A DNA stretch of 64,000 nucleotides from contig NMRA01000198.1 in the NCBI GenBank assembly GCA_002633005.1, positions 484,268-548,267 on the forward strand. Reading direction: 5' to 3'. Origin of the DNA: Phoronis australis. Taxonomy: Eukaryota > Phoronida > Phoronidae. Every line of letters starts with the position of its first letter. Position 1 is the first letter of the stretch. The translations under genes and the position numbers were made by a program. The notes beneath the pieces were generated by a model. It searched no databases. It was not told the origin of the DNA and was given only the letters and a program-made list of their open reading frames with translations. Positions 23,601-64,000 of this stretch are shown piece after piece.

Positions 23601-24585
23601 CTAAAAGCATTTTTGAGATTTTGTATTAAATATTAGTATCTGATGGATTTTGGTCATATTATTGAAACTTGCTTTGGTCTGAATGTACCTTTTTGCTAAA
23701 TTTTACATGTGACCCAATTCATGAAGAGTTACTCAAGTCAGAAATTGTGTCTTAAGCTCTCACTTAATCACCACTGAATAACTTTCCAGTGTTATTTAGT
23801 ACATCGCATTTTAGAAATAAGTTGTCCAAATTGTTTGAGCAATTAACAAATATGGGAAAATTTTCATCTTGCTGGAGATGTTGTGTGTACTACTATAAGA
23901 GACTTGTGACTGAGGTCCAAGAGCACCTTTCGTGAAACAGATCCCTGTGTTATGTAGACACATGATGATACCCAGTTAAAATTTGGAATGCTGGATGCAA
24001 TGCTATTGGATAATTTGTGTGGGTGCTTATTGGTTGGAACGTGGATTTGCATGAAGTTGCTGCAATAATGTATACTACAGAAGGCCAGACTGAGTTGTAG
24101 CAGAAGTGATATCTATGTGCTAGAGTACTGTGCTGTAAATTTATCCACTGAAAGTGGATGTGTTATATTTTGTTATTCCGTTTCCAAACTAAAATATAGG
24201 GTACTCTTGTTATATTTAATGTATATAGACGAATTAGAATTTTGCGGAGATGGTGATGTAAAAATATAATTATTTAATAGTCTGCGTTTGCTTTTGATGT
24301 CTCCCCACTTAACTCATTGTCATAATGTGTTCAAAAAGCCTCCAAAATTGCCGTGTTCTGCCATTTAAAATTTAGTGGAATGTTGGGGCTGGTCGTGACA
24401 TTTGGCATATACACGTTTATGCAAAAGCCCACGAATCGAGTATACGTCCACCTGACCATGCAAACACTAACACACCTCTGGATTACGTGGTAAAATGCTA
24501 TATAAACTTATCTGTATTATCCGTAATTTGATGTAGAATTTCGACTTGCAATGTACTTAAATAAAACTCTTGCGATATTAAACAG
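20644..24585 (+). other. PPP1R37 3' UTR with one intron and two candidate poly(A) signals
   Basis: A donor at 20656 (gtgagt) and an acceptor ending at 21314 (tttttgcag) suggest a 659-nt intron inside the 3' UTR. AATAAA occurs at 22209-22214, followed by a GT-rich stretch, and again at 24560-24565. Either could end the transcript. The exact ends are inferred; a diverged dispersed repeat (23365-23560) lies in the distal part. Confidence 0.5.
23365..23560 (-). repeat. Dispersed repeat, family D (inverted partial copy)
   Basis: On the minus strand it reads tatctgaaagtctcatatga, then atcagctatttctctgagat, then tagccaaatttg and cctagggtc. That is the same order as the 3' half of the copies at 44.4 and 50.8 kb. 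Confidence 0.55.
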
Positions 24586-27197
24586 TCTGATCATTACTTA
24601 GGCCTACTACAAGCTATGATTAGCTCCACTTCTAGGCTAAGCCAGAGTGATTAGTTGTAAAAGTTTATTTTCTTCTGTTTCAAGGGAAAGTTTCGGGACT
24701 GGACATTCAAATTAGCATCCCTGGCCAGTTGACAAACTTCACTCAAAAGTTGGGTGAGGGTGTTAAAATAAGCACTGGGTGTTTACATGGCAGGATCTGG
24801 TACTACAATACTTTAACTACTATTTTTGTGATCGCAATAATTCAGATCATATATACATGATCTTGAAATCTGCTGTTCACAAATGGAAACAAGACGAGAG
24901 TACACCACATTTCTCAAAGTTCATATACACTTGAGCAATAAGACACCTGTGTCAAGAATCTTACAAGAGGAACTAAGAATTGATGTGGCATCAATGAGTC
25001 GTACAGAAATGTGGACTACTGATCAAATATGGACTTTCACTAGCATACAATTAATTTTTTGGTTGAGAGCACTTACAAGTACTCTTAGCAGCCTCACAAT
25101 GCTGAAATGAATGCTTAAAACCACTCAAAATGTTGATAAAGAATTCCAAAATAAATCCTCTCCTTTCTACAGTAAGAAACAAATATTTTTTCATACTTTA
25201 ATACTCAAAATGTAACAACAAAAAGCTAAAATCTCGAGGAACCATTTCCTTGAGCGTACAAACCACTTGCTTTTCCCAACCCCCCCCCAACAGAGTATAA
25301 AACTAAGTAAGAATTCATCAAGTGTGCACGTATGCATTGAGTTTGTCTGAAACAGTGATGAGGTATAAGTAAATCGTATTCAAAGTCTATTTTGGGCAAT
25401 TATTTGTCTATTTTGTTTCATCAATAAAAATCTAGGTCACCCGACACTTGCAAACTGCAAAAACAAAATATTTCTGAAGCAAAAATGAGCATACCTCCAT
25501 AAAAACAAAAAGTGGAAAAATAAAATCTCTTACTGACCTAACCGTCTCAAATGAGGGAAGAGACAGCGAGGGGGAACACTTAAAGCGTATATTTTGTACA
25601 TTCATGAAAATGGTGATAAATGCAAAACACCTCAAGGCATTTAATAACAAATAATCTTAAATGCACAAATCGAAGAAATTAACAAAATGTTCCATTCATG
25701 ACTTCACCACAAATTATGTGGAAGACAAAAACTTGGAAAAAACAAATATAAATACACACACCAACAGCAACTGGCCGACAATGAAAAACATAACAAAATT
25801 AACCTTTGTCAGTTCACAATGAACGTGAAGCAAAACACCCAATTTGCTTGAAGATTAAAATCATGACACGCACAGGTTCGTGGAATTGGTAACCAGGTGT
25901 CATGCGCAATACTAACAAACTCTCAAATTTCCCAGATCTTTGCCTTAAATACAAATCGTGCCAATTAATCCACACTAAAGGAACCTCATCCTCCATACAG
26001 TTCTTCTCTCCAACACTTGTGCGTTTAATTCCACATGTAAATAACAATGACTCAAGTGGTCATAAAGCGCCTTAGCAGCTAACGTTAATCCCATGCTGGG
26101 TTTTCTAAAATGTGTGGGTCAGTTTGTAGTTGCAATCCTTAGTCACTGCATGATTTGTGGACTTTGTGCAAACACTGAGTGTCCTTTCTTCAAATATCTT
26201 CATTGATACCTCACATTTTAGCTCTGCTACTTACTGTGAGCAAAATCTACAATGAATTCTTAATTACAGAATATAAATAGGAACTAAATCATTAACTTGG
26301 GGGCGCTGTACGGACATGTCCTTATTTACTTTGACTGAAGTAAGGTTGAAGTGACTGAAAAATGCAACATTAGTAAGTAAACAATGTCTACAAATGCGAT
26401 GAAAACGTAATGAACAGTCAAGTCCCCATCATAACTATTACATGCAGCTGGTAACTGGTGTCTGTTGTTAGTCTTCCAAAAGTAACTTTTGAACTCTGAC
26501 TAATTGAAACCATAGAACTCCTGCCCTGGAATGACAACTTCGATCTCGCACTTCTGAGGTTGCACCGCGCATGTGTGGCATTTGTTTGCATGCCTTTGTT
26601 GCGGTGTTGGTTACTGCTATGGAACTTACTCACACTGAAACTATTACAACTGTTATCTACTGATAAAAACTGTACCAATTATTTTCAGTTAGAGACGTTC
26701 CACTAATTAGATGACTAGACCTTTATTTGGCAATTGCAAAGTGAGAGCGAAAGACTAAATTTCTGTTTGAAGTCTTAAGACACTTCTCATAAGACAGATC
26801 CCAGATTATTCCCGGAATTCTGCCAGAGCCAAAGGTTGGTACGTATAAGGAATGATGAATTAATTTACGGGTTTGTTGTTAACTAATTTTTCCTGGAAAT
26901 CGCTGGTTGTCTAGAACTTTACCTCAAGAATATTGTTTAGTGAACAAAAATAACAAAATGACAATGAAGCGATGAAATTAGGCGTGATTTGATAACTACA
27001 ACACTCGATTAAAACTCAGTCGAGCAGACAACCAAAAATTCATAGTGCAAACTCTCGCGGCTAGTCTCGGAGTCACAAGCTCCAATAAATATAATAGAAT
27101 ACATAGGCCACGTGCGGGAGTTGGCATTCCAGGGCTAGAGTTCTAAGTTAAAACCATACACGAATGAAAGGCATGGCAATACAATAACCTCTAGCTG
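24586..27197. other. Convergent intergenic region and ISCA2 3' UTR
   Basis: PPP1R37 and ISCA2 converge here. A minus-strand AATAAA (TTTATT at 26722-26727) lies about 475 nt past the ISCA2 stop and is the best candidate for its poly(A) signal. I see no other gene; short open frames have no recognisable motif. Confidence 0.5.
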
Positions 27198-27375
27198 TCA
27201 GTCAATCTTTACAGCAAAGGAGGCGCCACAGGAGCACCCCTGCTCAGCTTGGGGGTTATTGATAAGTCTAAATGAAGCACGAATCAACTCCTCATGGTAG
27301 TCTATTACAGACCCTTTTATAAACTCTAGTGAATCTGTATCAGCAACGACCTTGGCACCATCCTTTTCAAATACA
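27198..27375 (-). CDS. ISCA2: ISCA2 exon 4 (C-terminal cysteines)
   Basis: The exon follows ctcttttcag. It encodes [32 protein letters not shown] and [13 protein letters not shown], then TGA at 27200-27198. The CxC pair is intact. Confidence 0.96.
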
Positions 27376-30300
27376 CTGAAAAGAGAACAAGGTATATTTG
27401 TTGACAAGTAAATGTCTTATCTTGGACGTGAGACCATGTGCAACTTGAGCGCCTGAACTGAAGTTATACTGAGTGCTGATTAAATAATATGATTATTACA
27501 TTGGGACATCTCGTTTGCACAATGGCGAGAGTTAAATGTTTTCGTTTAATTAAGTGATTCTCACAAAACAACGAGATATGAAATAAGGTAACACTTCTCG
27601 TCTTCCATGGTTATACTTTTGGGAATGGAACTTACAGGTGTTATTTTTGGCTAAACAAACTGCTTCATTCTTCTTTTAATTCCCCTTGAAGTTGTTCATT
27701 TTATGACCTTCTGATGAGGGCCTCAATAAAACTTTCCTCATTCCTAGAATGCATTAGAACTCTGCACACCCTACTCATGGCATATTGGTATAAACACACT
27801 TCACCTATGTCAACAACCCCGGCTATCACAACAGTACCGACTTACATACAAGCGTGCATACATTTGGTACTTCCAACAAATCGAATTGGTAAATGGCGTA
27901 GTAATACGTAGTAAATGACTTACATATCGTCCGAGTTGATGTTTCTGTCCAACTCAAATTTATACTGGAAACCCGAACAACCCCCTCCTTCCACGGTGAC
28001 TCGGAGAAAACCATCCTCTGTACCCAGCCTGTGAAGTTGCTGGAATAACATATTGGCACATGGCGGTCAGTGACCAACAACTTAAGAAAGTTGACTAAGA
28101 GTATCACTACTTTGCTTTACAAACGTTTCAACATATTCATCAGATAGTACACAGGTCAAACCCACATTTGCAAGTACAGCTGCAAGACAGCCAGCAGAAT
28201 TTTTGGAATTTTTGAAAAACAATTATTCATAATGGTAACCATTGTTGCTCAGTATCTCCAACTTACAGGTGCTTATACGGCTAACGTCTAACATGGGTGA
28301 CCAGTAACAGCAAACAGACTTAGTCTTTTTTGTTCATTCTATTTTCAATAAAAAGAAAAAAAGAAAAAATAAAGTGAATACTACTAGTTTAAGAAACGTC
28401 CATAAAAGGTTTAGCCTAGACTTGCTACAAACACGCTTTTTGCCAAAAATAACTTCATATTTAGACCACTTACCCATATGAAGTTGATCTTAACTTAGTG
28501 CTTACTCAAGTCAGAGGTGGTTTCTGAGGTTAGACAGGACAGGCACATTGTTATTGCTTAGGACCAGGCTCAAAAATCACAGGGGTCATTTTATGCAACA
28601 AGAATTGTCTTAAATAATTACAATGGACTGTCTGTCAGTCAGTTCTTTCAAAACCACGAAAACAATTCTCTTCTTAATATAGACAATTTGAAATCAGATG
28701 AGCAAGTAGTGGAAATTAAAATTATGTTCTTCGCTGAAATGTGGTCTATGGCACCTTCAAATTACATGTTGAAAAAACACACTGCCAGGCTTCAACCCGT
28801 TACTAGGAACAATGATTTTGATGTCAGGCGCAAATCAACATAAACGAGTGGATAAGAGCTACTTGCCAACCAATCAATTTTTGCAAGTCCAGTGAATGTA
28901 AGCCTATTAACAAGAAGCTAATAATCAAAAGTATAGCACGAATAGCCCAAGGTTGATGGCTTAGACTCTTCAAAATGCAGTGTTGTGTGACTAAAAACAA
29001 AACACAACTAAATTTTGTGTCCTCTGGTGAAATCAAACAAGAATCAGACACTGAGGGTAAGAGCCTCTAGGATGAATTTAAGATTAGAATCCACGATAAC
29101 CAAAGGTTTTCGGACCTGGTCACTAGGTGTCACTGGGTGACAGAATTTCATGATTGGACGACCCCTAACAAGTACGAAGACAAAGGCCCATCGAGAACAT
29201 TTAGATGAATGCAGTTTGACTGATATACTATCAGTCAACACAGTTCACAGTCAACCAGTGCCCACTAATGACTGATATGCTATCGAACAACACAGTTCAC
29301 AGTCAAGCAATGCCTACTAATGACTGATATGCAATTAAACAACACAGTTCACAGTAAACCAGTGCCCACTAATGACTGATATGCTATCAAACAACACAGT
29401 TCACAGTCAATCAGTGCCCACTAATGACTGATATGCTATTGAACAACACAGTTCAGTCAACCAGTGCCAACTAATGACTGATATGCTATCAAACAACACA
29501 GTTCAGAGTCAACCAGTGCCCACAACTCCGTTCCAGTCAGCTTGACTACGATGAACTAGGAAATCGCTAACAAATTTAAAGCACCTTTTAGAATTAAATG
29601 TTATACCATAATTATGTTCTGCGCATCTGGGGCCAATTTTATGTTAAGGTCGTAAGTCAAGTCTTAGTGAAGACGGTCGTAACTTATTGAATACGAAAAA
29701 TTTAGGTCAGTTTCAACACTTTCTTAGAAAAGAGTAACTATCCATACTGTGCCAGCCAGCGACACTGGACTTGCCCCTGGGTTCTGAGGTCAAAGAATAA
29801 TTCCGTAACCATAGTGGAAGAAATAAAACCTCAAATGAATTATGTTCAGACATTTTTAATATAATCTGGTATGCAGGTATACCTTAACACACTTGTCACT
29901 GAGTTGCAGACCCTCTGTTGAAGCCGACTTTTCCTCTGGTTTGCTTGCTCGTTTCAGTGCAGTGCACTTAAGATACCTCAGCTGTTGGTATGTTATATTT
30001 TTCCTAGAAAATAAAAAAATCAACTTCAGACTTTAATCAGTTACAGGTCGTTGCTGTTATACAAATGTTCCAACTACAGTAAAATTCCACCAATTTCAAA
30101 CAAAAAATAATTGCTAAAATTGCACTTTTTTCGTTTTTCAAGGGTTCTAACATTGTTGTAAATGCCCATACTTTTTCAAAATATTGCCTGTAGACAGTTA
30201 TAGCACAAAGCATCCTTTTGGTACAGTATACTGCTTATGAAAATTTGAGAAAATAAAATTTCACCTGTTCGCCATAGTGTCCTGAATTGGTGAGATTTAC

Positions 30301-32887
30301 CGTAATGTACTCAGCCTTTCAGATATTAAAATCTTTTGGCACAGATGGTCCTGACTTTCCCCGTTTCACTGTATTATTTTAGTAGATAACCATTCAGCCA
30401 TAAAACGGCCGACATGTACCTTCCCCGTTACGGTTTATTAAAAGAAACACAATCTAATTAACGGTGTTAACTTAATTTCCTGCTTTAATAACAAAGGAAA
30501 GTAAGTTGTCAACTTCATAACGGCATGCTTGAGACACACACAAACTTTTGCTCAATTCATATTTCAATAACTAACATTTTCAGAAGAAGGCTGCATGACA
30601 ACTTAGCTAAATTGAGATTTGCTCAAAAATTCGGTTTACTATCAGTAAAATACTAAAAACTCGTCCGCAATTGAAACTTATTGTGGTAACCTGAAGTGAA
30701 CTGTGCACTAACTTATGAAAAAAAAACAACTGATACAAAAATTGAACTTGGCCAACAAACAGTGCTCTATTTCATGGTGCTAGAAGCCAACGCATATTAT
30801 TGCTGTACGAATCTAGCAGTAGAATAATGGCATTGTTTTCGTGCCAGTAACCAAGTGAGTTAACTCAAGGGAGAGAAAAGATTTTATTTCGCCTACTTAT
30901 TACTCATGTTGATCCAAAGCTGTGTAATTGTTTTATACAATTTTGCATAAAAACTAGATCCTCCCTCACATGATCCTTAATCAGCCAAAGAACTTTGATG
31001 CCAATGGTAACTTTCTGACTGCAGTGTACACGAAAATGTGAACATGGAGGTCAAATTTGGGCGTGGCAGATCACCATGCTCAAAAAGTCCCACAAGAACA
31101 TTACTTAGTACACGTCAATAAAAACAGTATACCCGTAAACAACAGAGTATGTAAAATTAACAGTGTACCGTCAATCGACACCCTTACGATTTTTGTTGGA
31201 TAAATAGGTATTTAACAGTCTTACCCGTTAAATATTTAATTATGTTCGAGCCTGTACTACACCATGCCATCTTATTTATTGAATCACACGGCTGCAAAAT
31301 CTTGCTTTTTTGAATTTGGGTAGTAACAAGCTAAAGTATCAGAGGAACAAAGACAACTGGGAAGTTTTCCAATTTTACAAATTTGTAGATTTAAATCACA
31401 TTGAATTATATTATATAGAACTAAAAATAATTAAATTTAAAGTCAAAATAAATCCATCTTCCATCACAACAACCAACTTTTCATCTTACACCACATATCG
31501 TCATGAAATTGGTCTCAAGTTTTTCCTTAATCAATCTGGAGCATCACTTCTACAGAAGTGACTGTTCGCTATTGCCCGAGACAAGGTTCTATAAGTTTGC
31601 GTGTCATTTTATATGGCGATCATGAACTCAAAGAATAACAAATCTTCACAAACCCAGGAATCACTTCTCATGCGAGTACGGAACAAGATGAGACCAACTT
31701 TACAGCAAAAAATAAAAAATTAGCTTCTTGGACTGAACACCAATCTACAGCTGCTTTGAAGATATTACATTTTAACATACTTTGACCTTGCAAATAACAC
31801 TTTAATTCACTATTACTCATCAGTAAATCACATCAAGAGACGCACTTTTGGAGAGGCTGAGTTGCAGGGTGTCTAGAGCGACCATGGACACTCCCACCCA
31901 ACTATGGTAAGACCCATGAAACCATAAGATAGATGAAAGGCTTCCAAATGGCAAATGGAGATGGTGGCAAGGTTGTGGTGGATTATCCAGAAGATAAGGA
32001 GAGCGTTGCTGAGGGCAAATTCCAGGACATGGTAAGTGATGTCTCAGGGAAAATTCCAGAATGCTAAGAGTGTCGCTGAGATCTCTATCAAGAAGGTGAG
32101 TTCATTCTACAGAAGGATAAGAAGTAGGTAATAGTGGATAGATGGGTCCCTGATTTGAGAACCAGTTACGCCCACGTTATTCAGTGGGAGTAACTAGTTC
32201 TGAAATCACTTTTAAATTTGCGGCACACTGCTCACCTAACCAACTATAACCAAGTATTGCATCACATGAGTTCCTGATGCCATCATGATAATAATGCCGC
32301 CCTGGGCTCTAAATCGCTTGCCATTGGGCAACCGCTTATTGTCCAATCAATTTGGATGCCAGACCTGCACACCTGCACCTGTGGCCCAGGTTCAAGTCCA
32401 TGTGCACTAGTGAACATGTTGGCAACTATGTAGCTCTGCGGCATACAGGGCGATGTAAGTTCTGCCTTGTAACGAACACTTTGATTCGCCTACACTTTGG
32501 ACAAATCAGGGAACATATCACGTGCATCTATTAGTCCCGTCTTAATATTTTGTCAGTGTCCCGGTCACCCAAGTCAAACAGAAAACACGTTCAAAGGGCA
32601 CGGTCAACAGGTCAAGGCTGGAAAAGAGGGGAAAGTCCGAAAAAGTGGAAAGTACCACTGCACTGGCACTGACACTGGCAGTGGCAGTGGCGAAGAACTG
32701 AAAAGTCAAGATGATTTAACACTCAAGATGATCCCATCTCAAATGCTTAAACACTACCAGCAAAGACCAGCGCCCTTAAACCAATTGGAGGTTTTAAGAG
32801 TGAAGTAATCAGTCTCAAGTTGGAAGCCTTGTTTTACCTAACAAGAGAACTCTTGAGCGCTGTTTGCAAAACATTGAAAGCGGCCAT
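27198..32887 (-). CDS. ISCA2: ISCA2: mitochondrial iron-sulfur cluster assembly protein 2, complete, four exons
   Basis: The minus-strand exons 32887-32838, 30003-29883, 28039-27924 and 27375-27198 join in frame to 154 residues, the length of human ISCA2. The start is an ATG that opens [16 protein letters not shown], an amphipathic, Arg/Lys-containing leader suited to a mitochondrial presequence. The A-type scaffold fold follows with the three conserved cysteines: C78 in [14 protein letters not shown] and C143/C145 in QGCSCGASF. The block [17 protein letters not shown] and the [12 protein letters not shown] end distinguish ISCA2 from ISCA1. Family role: with ISCA1 and IBA57 it helps form [4Fe-4S] clusters for mitochondrial enzymes. 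It lies head-to-head with the PKC gene. Confidence 0.95.
27924..28039 (-). CDS. ISCA2: ISCA2 exon 3 (first cluster cysteine)
   Basis: The exon lies between ttattccag and gtaagt. It encodes [30 protein letters not shown] and NSDDI. It carries the first of the three conserved cysteines. Confidence 0.95.
29213..29525 (+). repeat. 52-bp minisatellite, about six copies
   Basis: The unit holds actgatatgctatcaaacaa, then cacagttcacagtcaaccag and tgcccactaatg. The actgatat element recurs at 29271, 29323, 29375 and 29427 (52 bp apart), then at 29477 after a 2-bp loss. It lies in ISCA2 intron 2. Confidence 0.9.
29883..30003 (-). CDS. ISCA2: ISCA2 exon 2
   Basis: The exon follows tattttctag and ends before gtatac. 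It encodes a Lys-rich linker and then [10 protein letters not shown], the conserved opening of the A-type domain (IRLTDSCVQ in human). Confidence 0.88.
30076..30308. mobile_element. Short inverted-repeat element, family CTCACCAA (copy 2)
   Basis: The left end reads acagtaaaattccaccaatt and the right end ctgaattggtgagattta. The interior gagaaaataaaatttcacct matches copy 1. It lies in ISCA2 intron 1. Confidence 0.7.
32142..32210. mobile_element. Palindromic MITE, family TTTTGAGAACCAG (copy 3, degraded)
   Basis: It reads gggtccctgatttgagaacc, then a centre gttattcagtggga, then taactagttctgaaatca. It has the shared core and arms but is shorter. It lies in ISCA2 intron 1. Confidence 0.6.
32838..32887 (-). 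CDS. ISCA2: ISCA2 exon 1 (start codon and presequence)
   Basis: ATG is at 32887-32885. The exon reads [16 protein letters not shown] plus two bases of the next codon, then donor gtaaaa. The split codon joins exon 2 in frame as Arg. Exon choice rests on phase, an ATG context of AAAATGG, and a plausible presequence. Confidence 0.8.
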
Positions 32888-33289
32888 TTTGAATAAATAA
32901 CTCAACAACAACTATGTCAAATAAAAATAAGAATAATTTGTCATGCACGTTTAAAAGAATCTTGTGATCGAGTTAGATATCATCCCATAAAAAGAATCAA
33001 CAACTATTTTAATCACTCAAAGTAACGGCGTTCGAAATAAATACGCAACAACGATAGCTCTTATAGTTTATTGTCGCGGCATTTTTGCTGTGCGCAAGCG
33101 CAAAATTCTTGAAGATGAATTCTGGGATACCTTATATTTAGTTCCCGATGTTTTTCTTGGAGGGACCCGAAGAAAGTGCCGAAATCTAACATTAAGAAAT
33201 TCTGTTTCTATGTGTGATTTCATACATTGGTTCGTTTGATGGCACGTTAACATCTCAGCGACAGGAGTGGTTTGGAAACTATCGCCATA
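32888..33289. promoter_or_regulatory. Putative bidirectional ISCA2/PKC promoter with NRF-1-like site
   Basis: The start codons of ISCA2 (minus) and the PKC gene (plus) are separated by 402 bp. At 33091-33102 lies TGCGCAAGCGCA, one base from the NRF-1 palindrome TGCGCATGCGCA, inside a local GC island (gtcgcggc nearby) in otherwise AT-rich DNA. NRF-1 is a known regulator of mitochondrial genes in animals. Neither transcription start site can be placed from sequence alone. Confidence 0.55.
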
Positions 33290-62655
<29,366 letters not shown>

Positions 62656-64000
62656 TAATGTTGGTTGGCTAGGCTACAACAACGCTAAACAATTGTTTAC
62701 ATAATATATCTATACTCAGATCAGAGATTTGCTGTAGTGCAAGATATGAAGAGATGTGCTTTGATTGCAGTTTCTGGAATTATTCTCAAATTGAGCAAGG
62801 TGATGTTATGTTCTTTGTCCGTTCATAAAATGAATGTGCACTATAAACCTCTAGGCTAATAAGATCTGAACAGCTACTGTTTGCTTCTTAGATGTTCACA
62901 AAGATAGCATAATATTCATGAAGTAAATGTGGTATTCATGAAGTGAAAGTGGTGTTCTAGAAGTGACTGTGTTGTTCATGTAGTGAATGATGTTCATGAA
63001 GTGAACGTGGTGTTCTAGAAGTGACTGTGTTGTTCATGTAGTGGCTGATGTTTGTGATGCAAAGGCGGTGTTCGTGAAGTGAACATGGTGTTCGTGAAAT
63101 GAACGTGGCGTTCATGAAGTGAACAATGGTGTTCATGAAGTGAACGTGGTGTTCATGAGTGCAGTGTTCATGTAGCGAATTCGATGTTTGTTCATGAAGT
63201 GAGTCTGTCATCCAGACCTAACCCCACTCAATACTGAATGTTATTACGTGTTAAACTGTTTGTAAACAACCCATACATGGAGTTGTAATGTTTCCCACCT
63301 GGATATCTGTTAAAGGTGATTGTGTTAAGGTCACATTAGGTGTCGGCTCTGTTTGTTGCTACTTGCAGTGTCCAAGATCTATTGTAAGCTTAACTCAATC
63401 AACTCCAACAAAACATTTACACTAGATGAGATCTATCCTATTTTGAGATGTTTCCAGTAGCTGCAATCAAGTAATGTTCCAGAGTTGTTTTCAACTACAA
63501 CTCCAGTTAGTTTTGGACCAGTGCACAAAGTTGCATTTGCTAATTAATGTGCAATGCTATTCTTTTCCTGTTATTGTGGCAACCACGTAGTTTGAAACGG
63601 CAGACAGGATGTTGGACAGATCCCTTTTTAAGTGGATTTAGACTCTTGCGTCCTTCACCTTGAAAATTGTGTGTGAATCCTGTCTAAAATAGATGTACCA
63701 TTTCTACATGTTTAGTTTCTGACTGAAAGTCTGCTTTAGTGGGTGTGATGACATTGCACAAACCTGTGTACAGCCGCTTGTGAAAATGTTGGTAGTGTTA
63801 GGTGGTGACGTAGTCTATAGTTGTCTCACTGTTGGAGCATCATTTATTACAACTGGCAATCAATCATTTACATTTATTGGATTGTTATTCATGTAGCATA
63901 GCCAGGTGCAAAGTGACATAATCAGAGGGCTATCTGTATGCCGTGCATTATTTTTATAATGAATGAATTCCCAGTGCTCTAGAAATAGTGTTATAGTCAG
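62656..64000 (+). other. PKC 3' UTR / downstream region
   Basis: No AATAAA is visible before the window ends, so the transcript end is not located. It holds the ttcatgaagtgaac repeat array (62915-63205). No further gene was recognised. Confidence 0.5.
62915..63205 (+). repeat. Short tandem array, unit about 20 bp, partly in a 58-bp higher-order unit
   Basis: The unit is close to gtgttcatgaagtgaacgtg. A larger unit containing gtggtgttctagaagtgact occurs at 62949 and 63007 (58 bp apart). It lies just after the PKC stop codon, probably in the 3' UTR. Confidence 0.85.

Larger units (their letters stand above)
28040..32837 (-). other. ISCA2 introns 1 and 2
   Basis: Intron 2 (28040-29882) holds the 52-bp minisatellite. 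Intron 1 (30004-32837) holds two short inverted-repeat elements (30076-30308 and 32142-32210) and a tRNA B-box-like ggttcaagtcc at 32390-32400. I see no further gene. Confidence 0.7.

Noticed and set aside
32380-32400. B-box-like ggttcaagtcc in ISCA2 intron 1
   Set aside because: No A box or tRNA-like fold is found upstream, so it is not called as a SINE or tRNA.

Overview
The window looks like genomic DNA of an invertebrate animal. Genes are split by many GT-AG introns of 0.1 to 9.5 kb, the DNA is AT-rich, and the introns are full of short inverted-repeat transposons, minisatellites, a LINE tail and tRNA-derived SINE relics. The proteins are close to vertebrate orthologues. The species cannot be fixed from the sequence; a marine deuterostome or other marine invertebrate is my guess. 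One N lies in a poly-T run at 42789.

Three conserved genes are present. (1) Plus strand, about 3808-24580: PPP1R37, a leucine-rich-repeat regulatory subunit of protein phosphatase 1. Ten coding exons are visible; the 5' exon(s) with the start codon are not recognisable and probably lie upstream. The last coding exon is followed by a 3'-UTR intron. (2) Minus strand, 27198-32887: a complete four-exon ISCA2, a mitochondrial A-type iron-sulfur assembly protein of 154 residues. (3) Plus strand, 33290-62655: a complete 15-exon novel-type protein kinase C (epsilon/eta group) of 719 residues, with C2, pseudosubstrate, C1A, C1B, AGC kinase and C-terminal tail.

PPP1R37 and ISCA2 converge at about 24.6-26.7 kb. 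ISCA2 and the PKC gene are divergent, with start codons only 402 bp apart, so they probably share a bidirectional promoter that holds an NRF-1-like palindrome. The genes do not form one pathway: PP1 and PKC act in cytoplasmic phosphorylation signalling, and ISCA2 acts in mitochondria.

The rest is intron and intergenic repeat. It includes several families of short inverted-repeat elements seen in 2-4 copies, a 418-bp foldback element, a 519-bp hAT-like element, a 1.2-kb element with 24-bp ends carrying a broken HIRAN-like reading frame, and minisatellites with 76, 52, 45, 35 and about 20 bp units. I found no CRISPR array, no operon and no convincing new system. The most notable coding oddity is a conventional-type tyrosine at position 22 of the C1B domain of this novel PKC.
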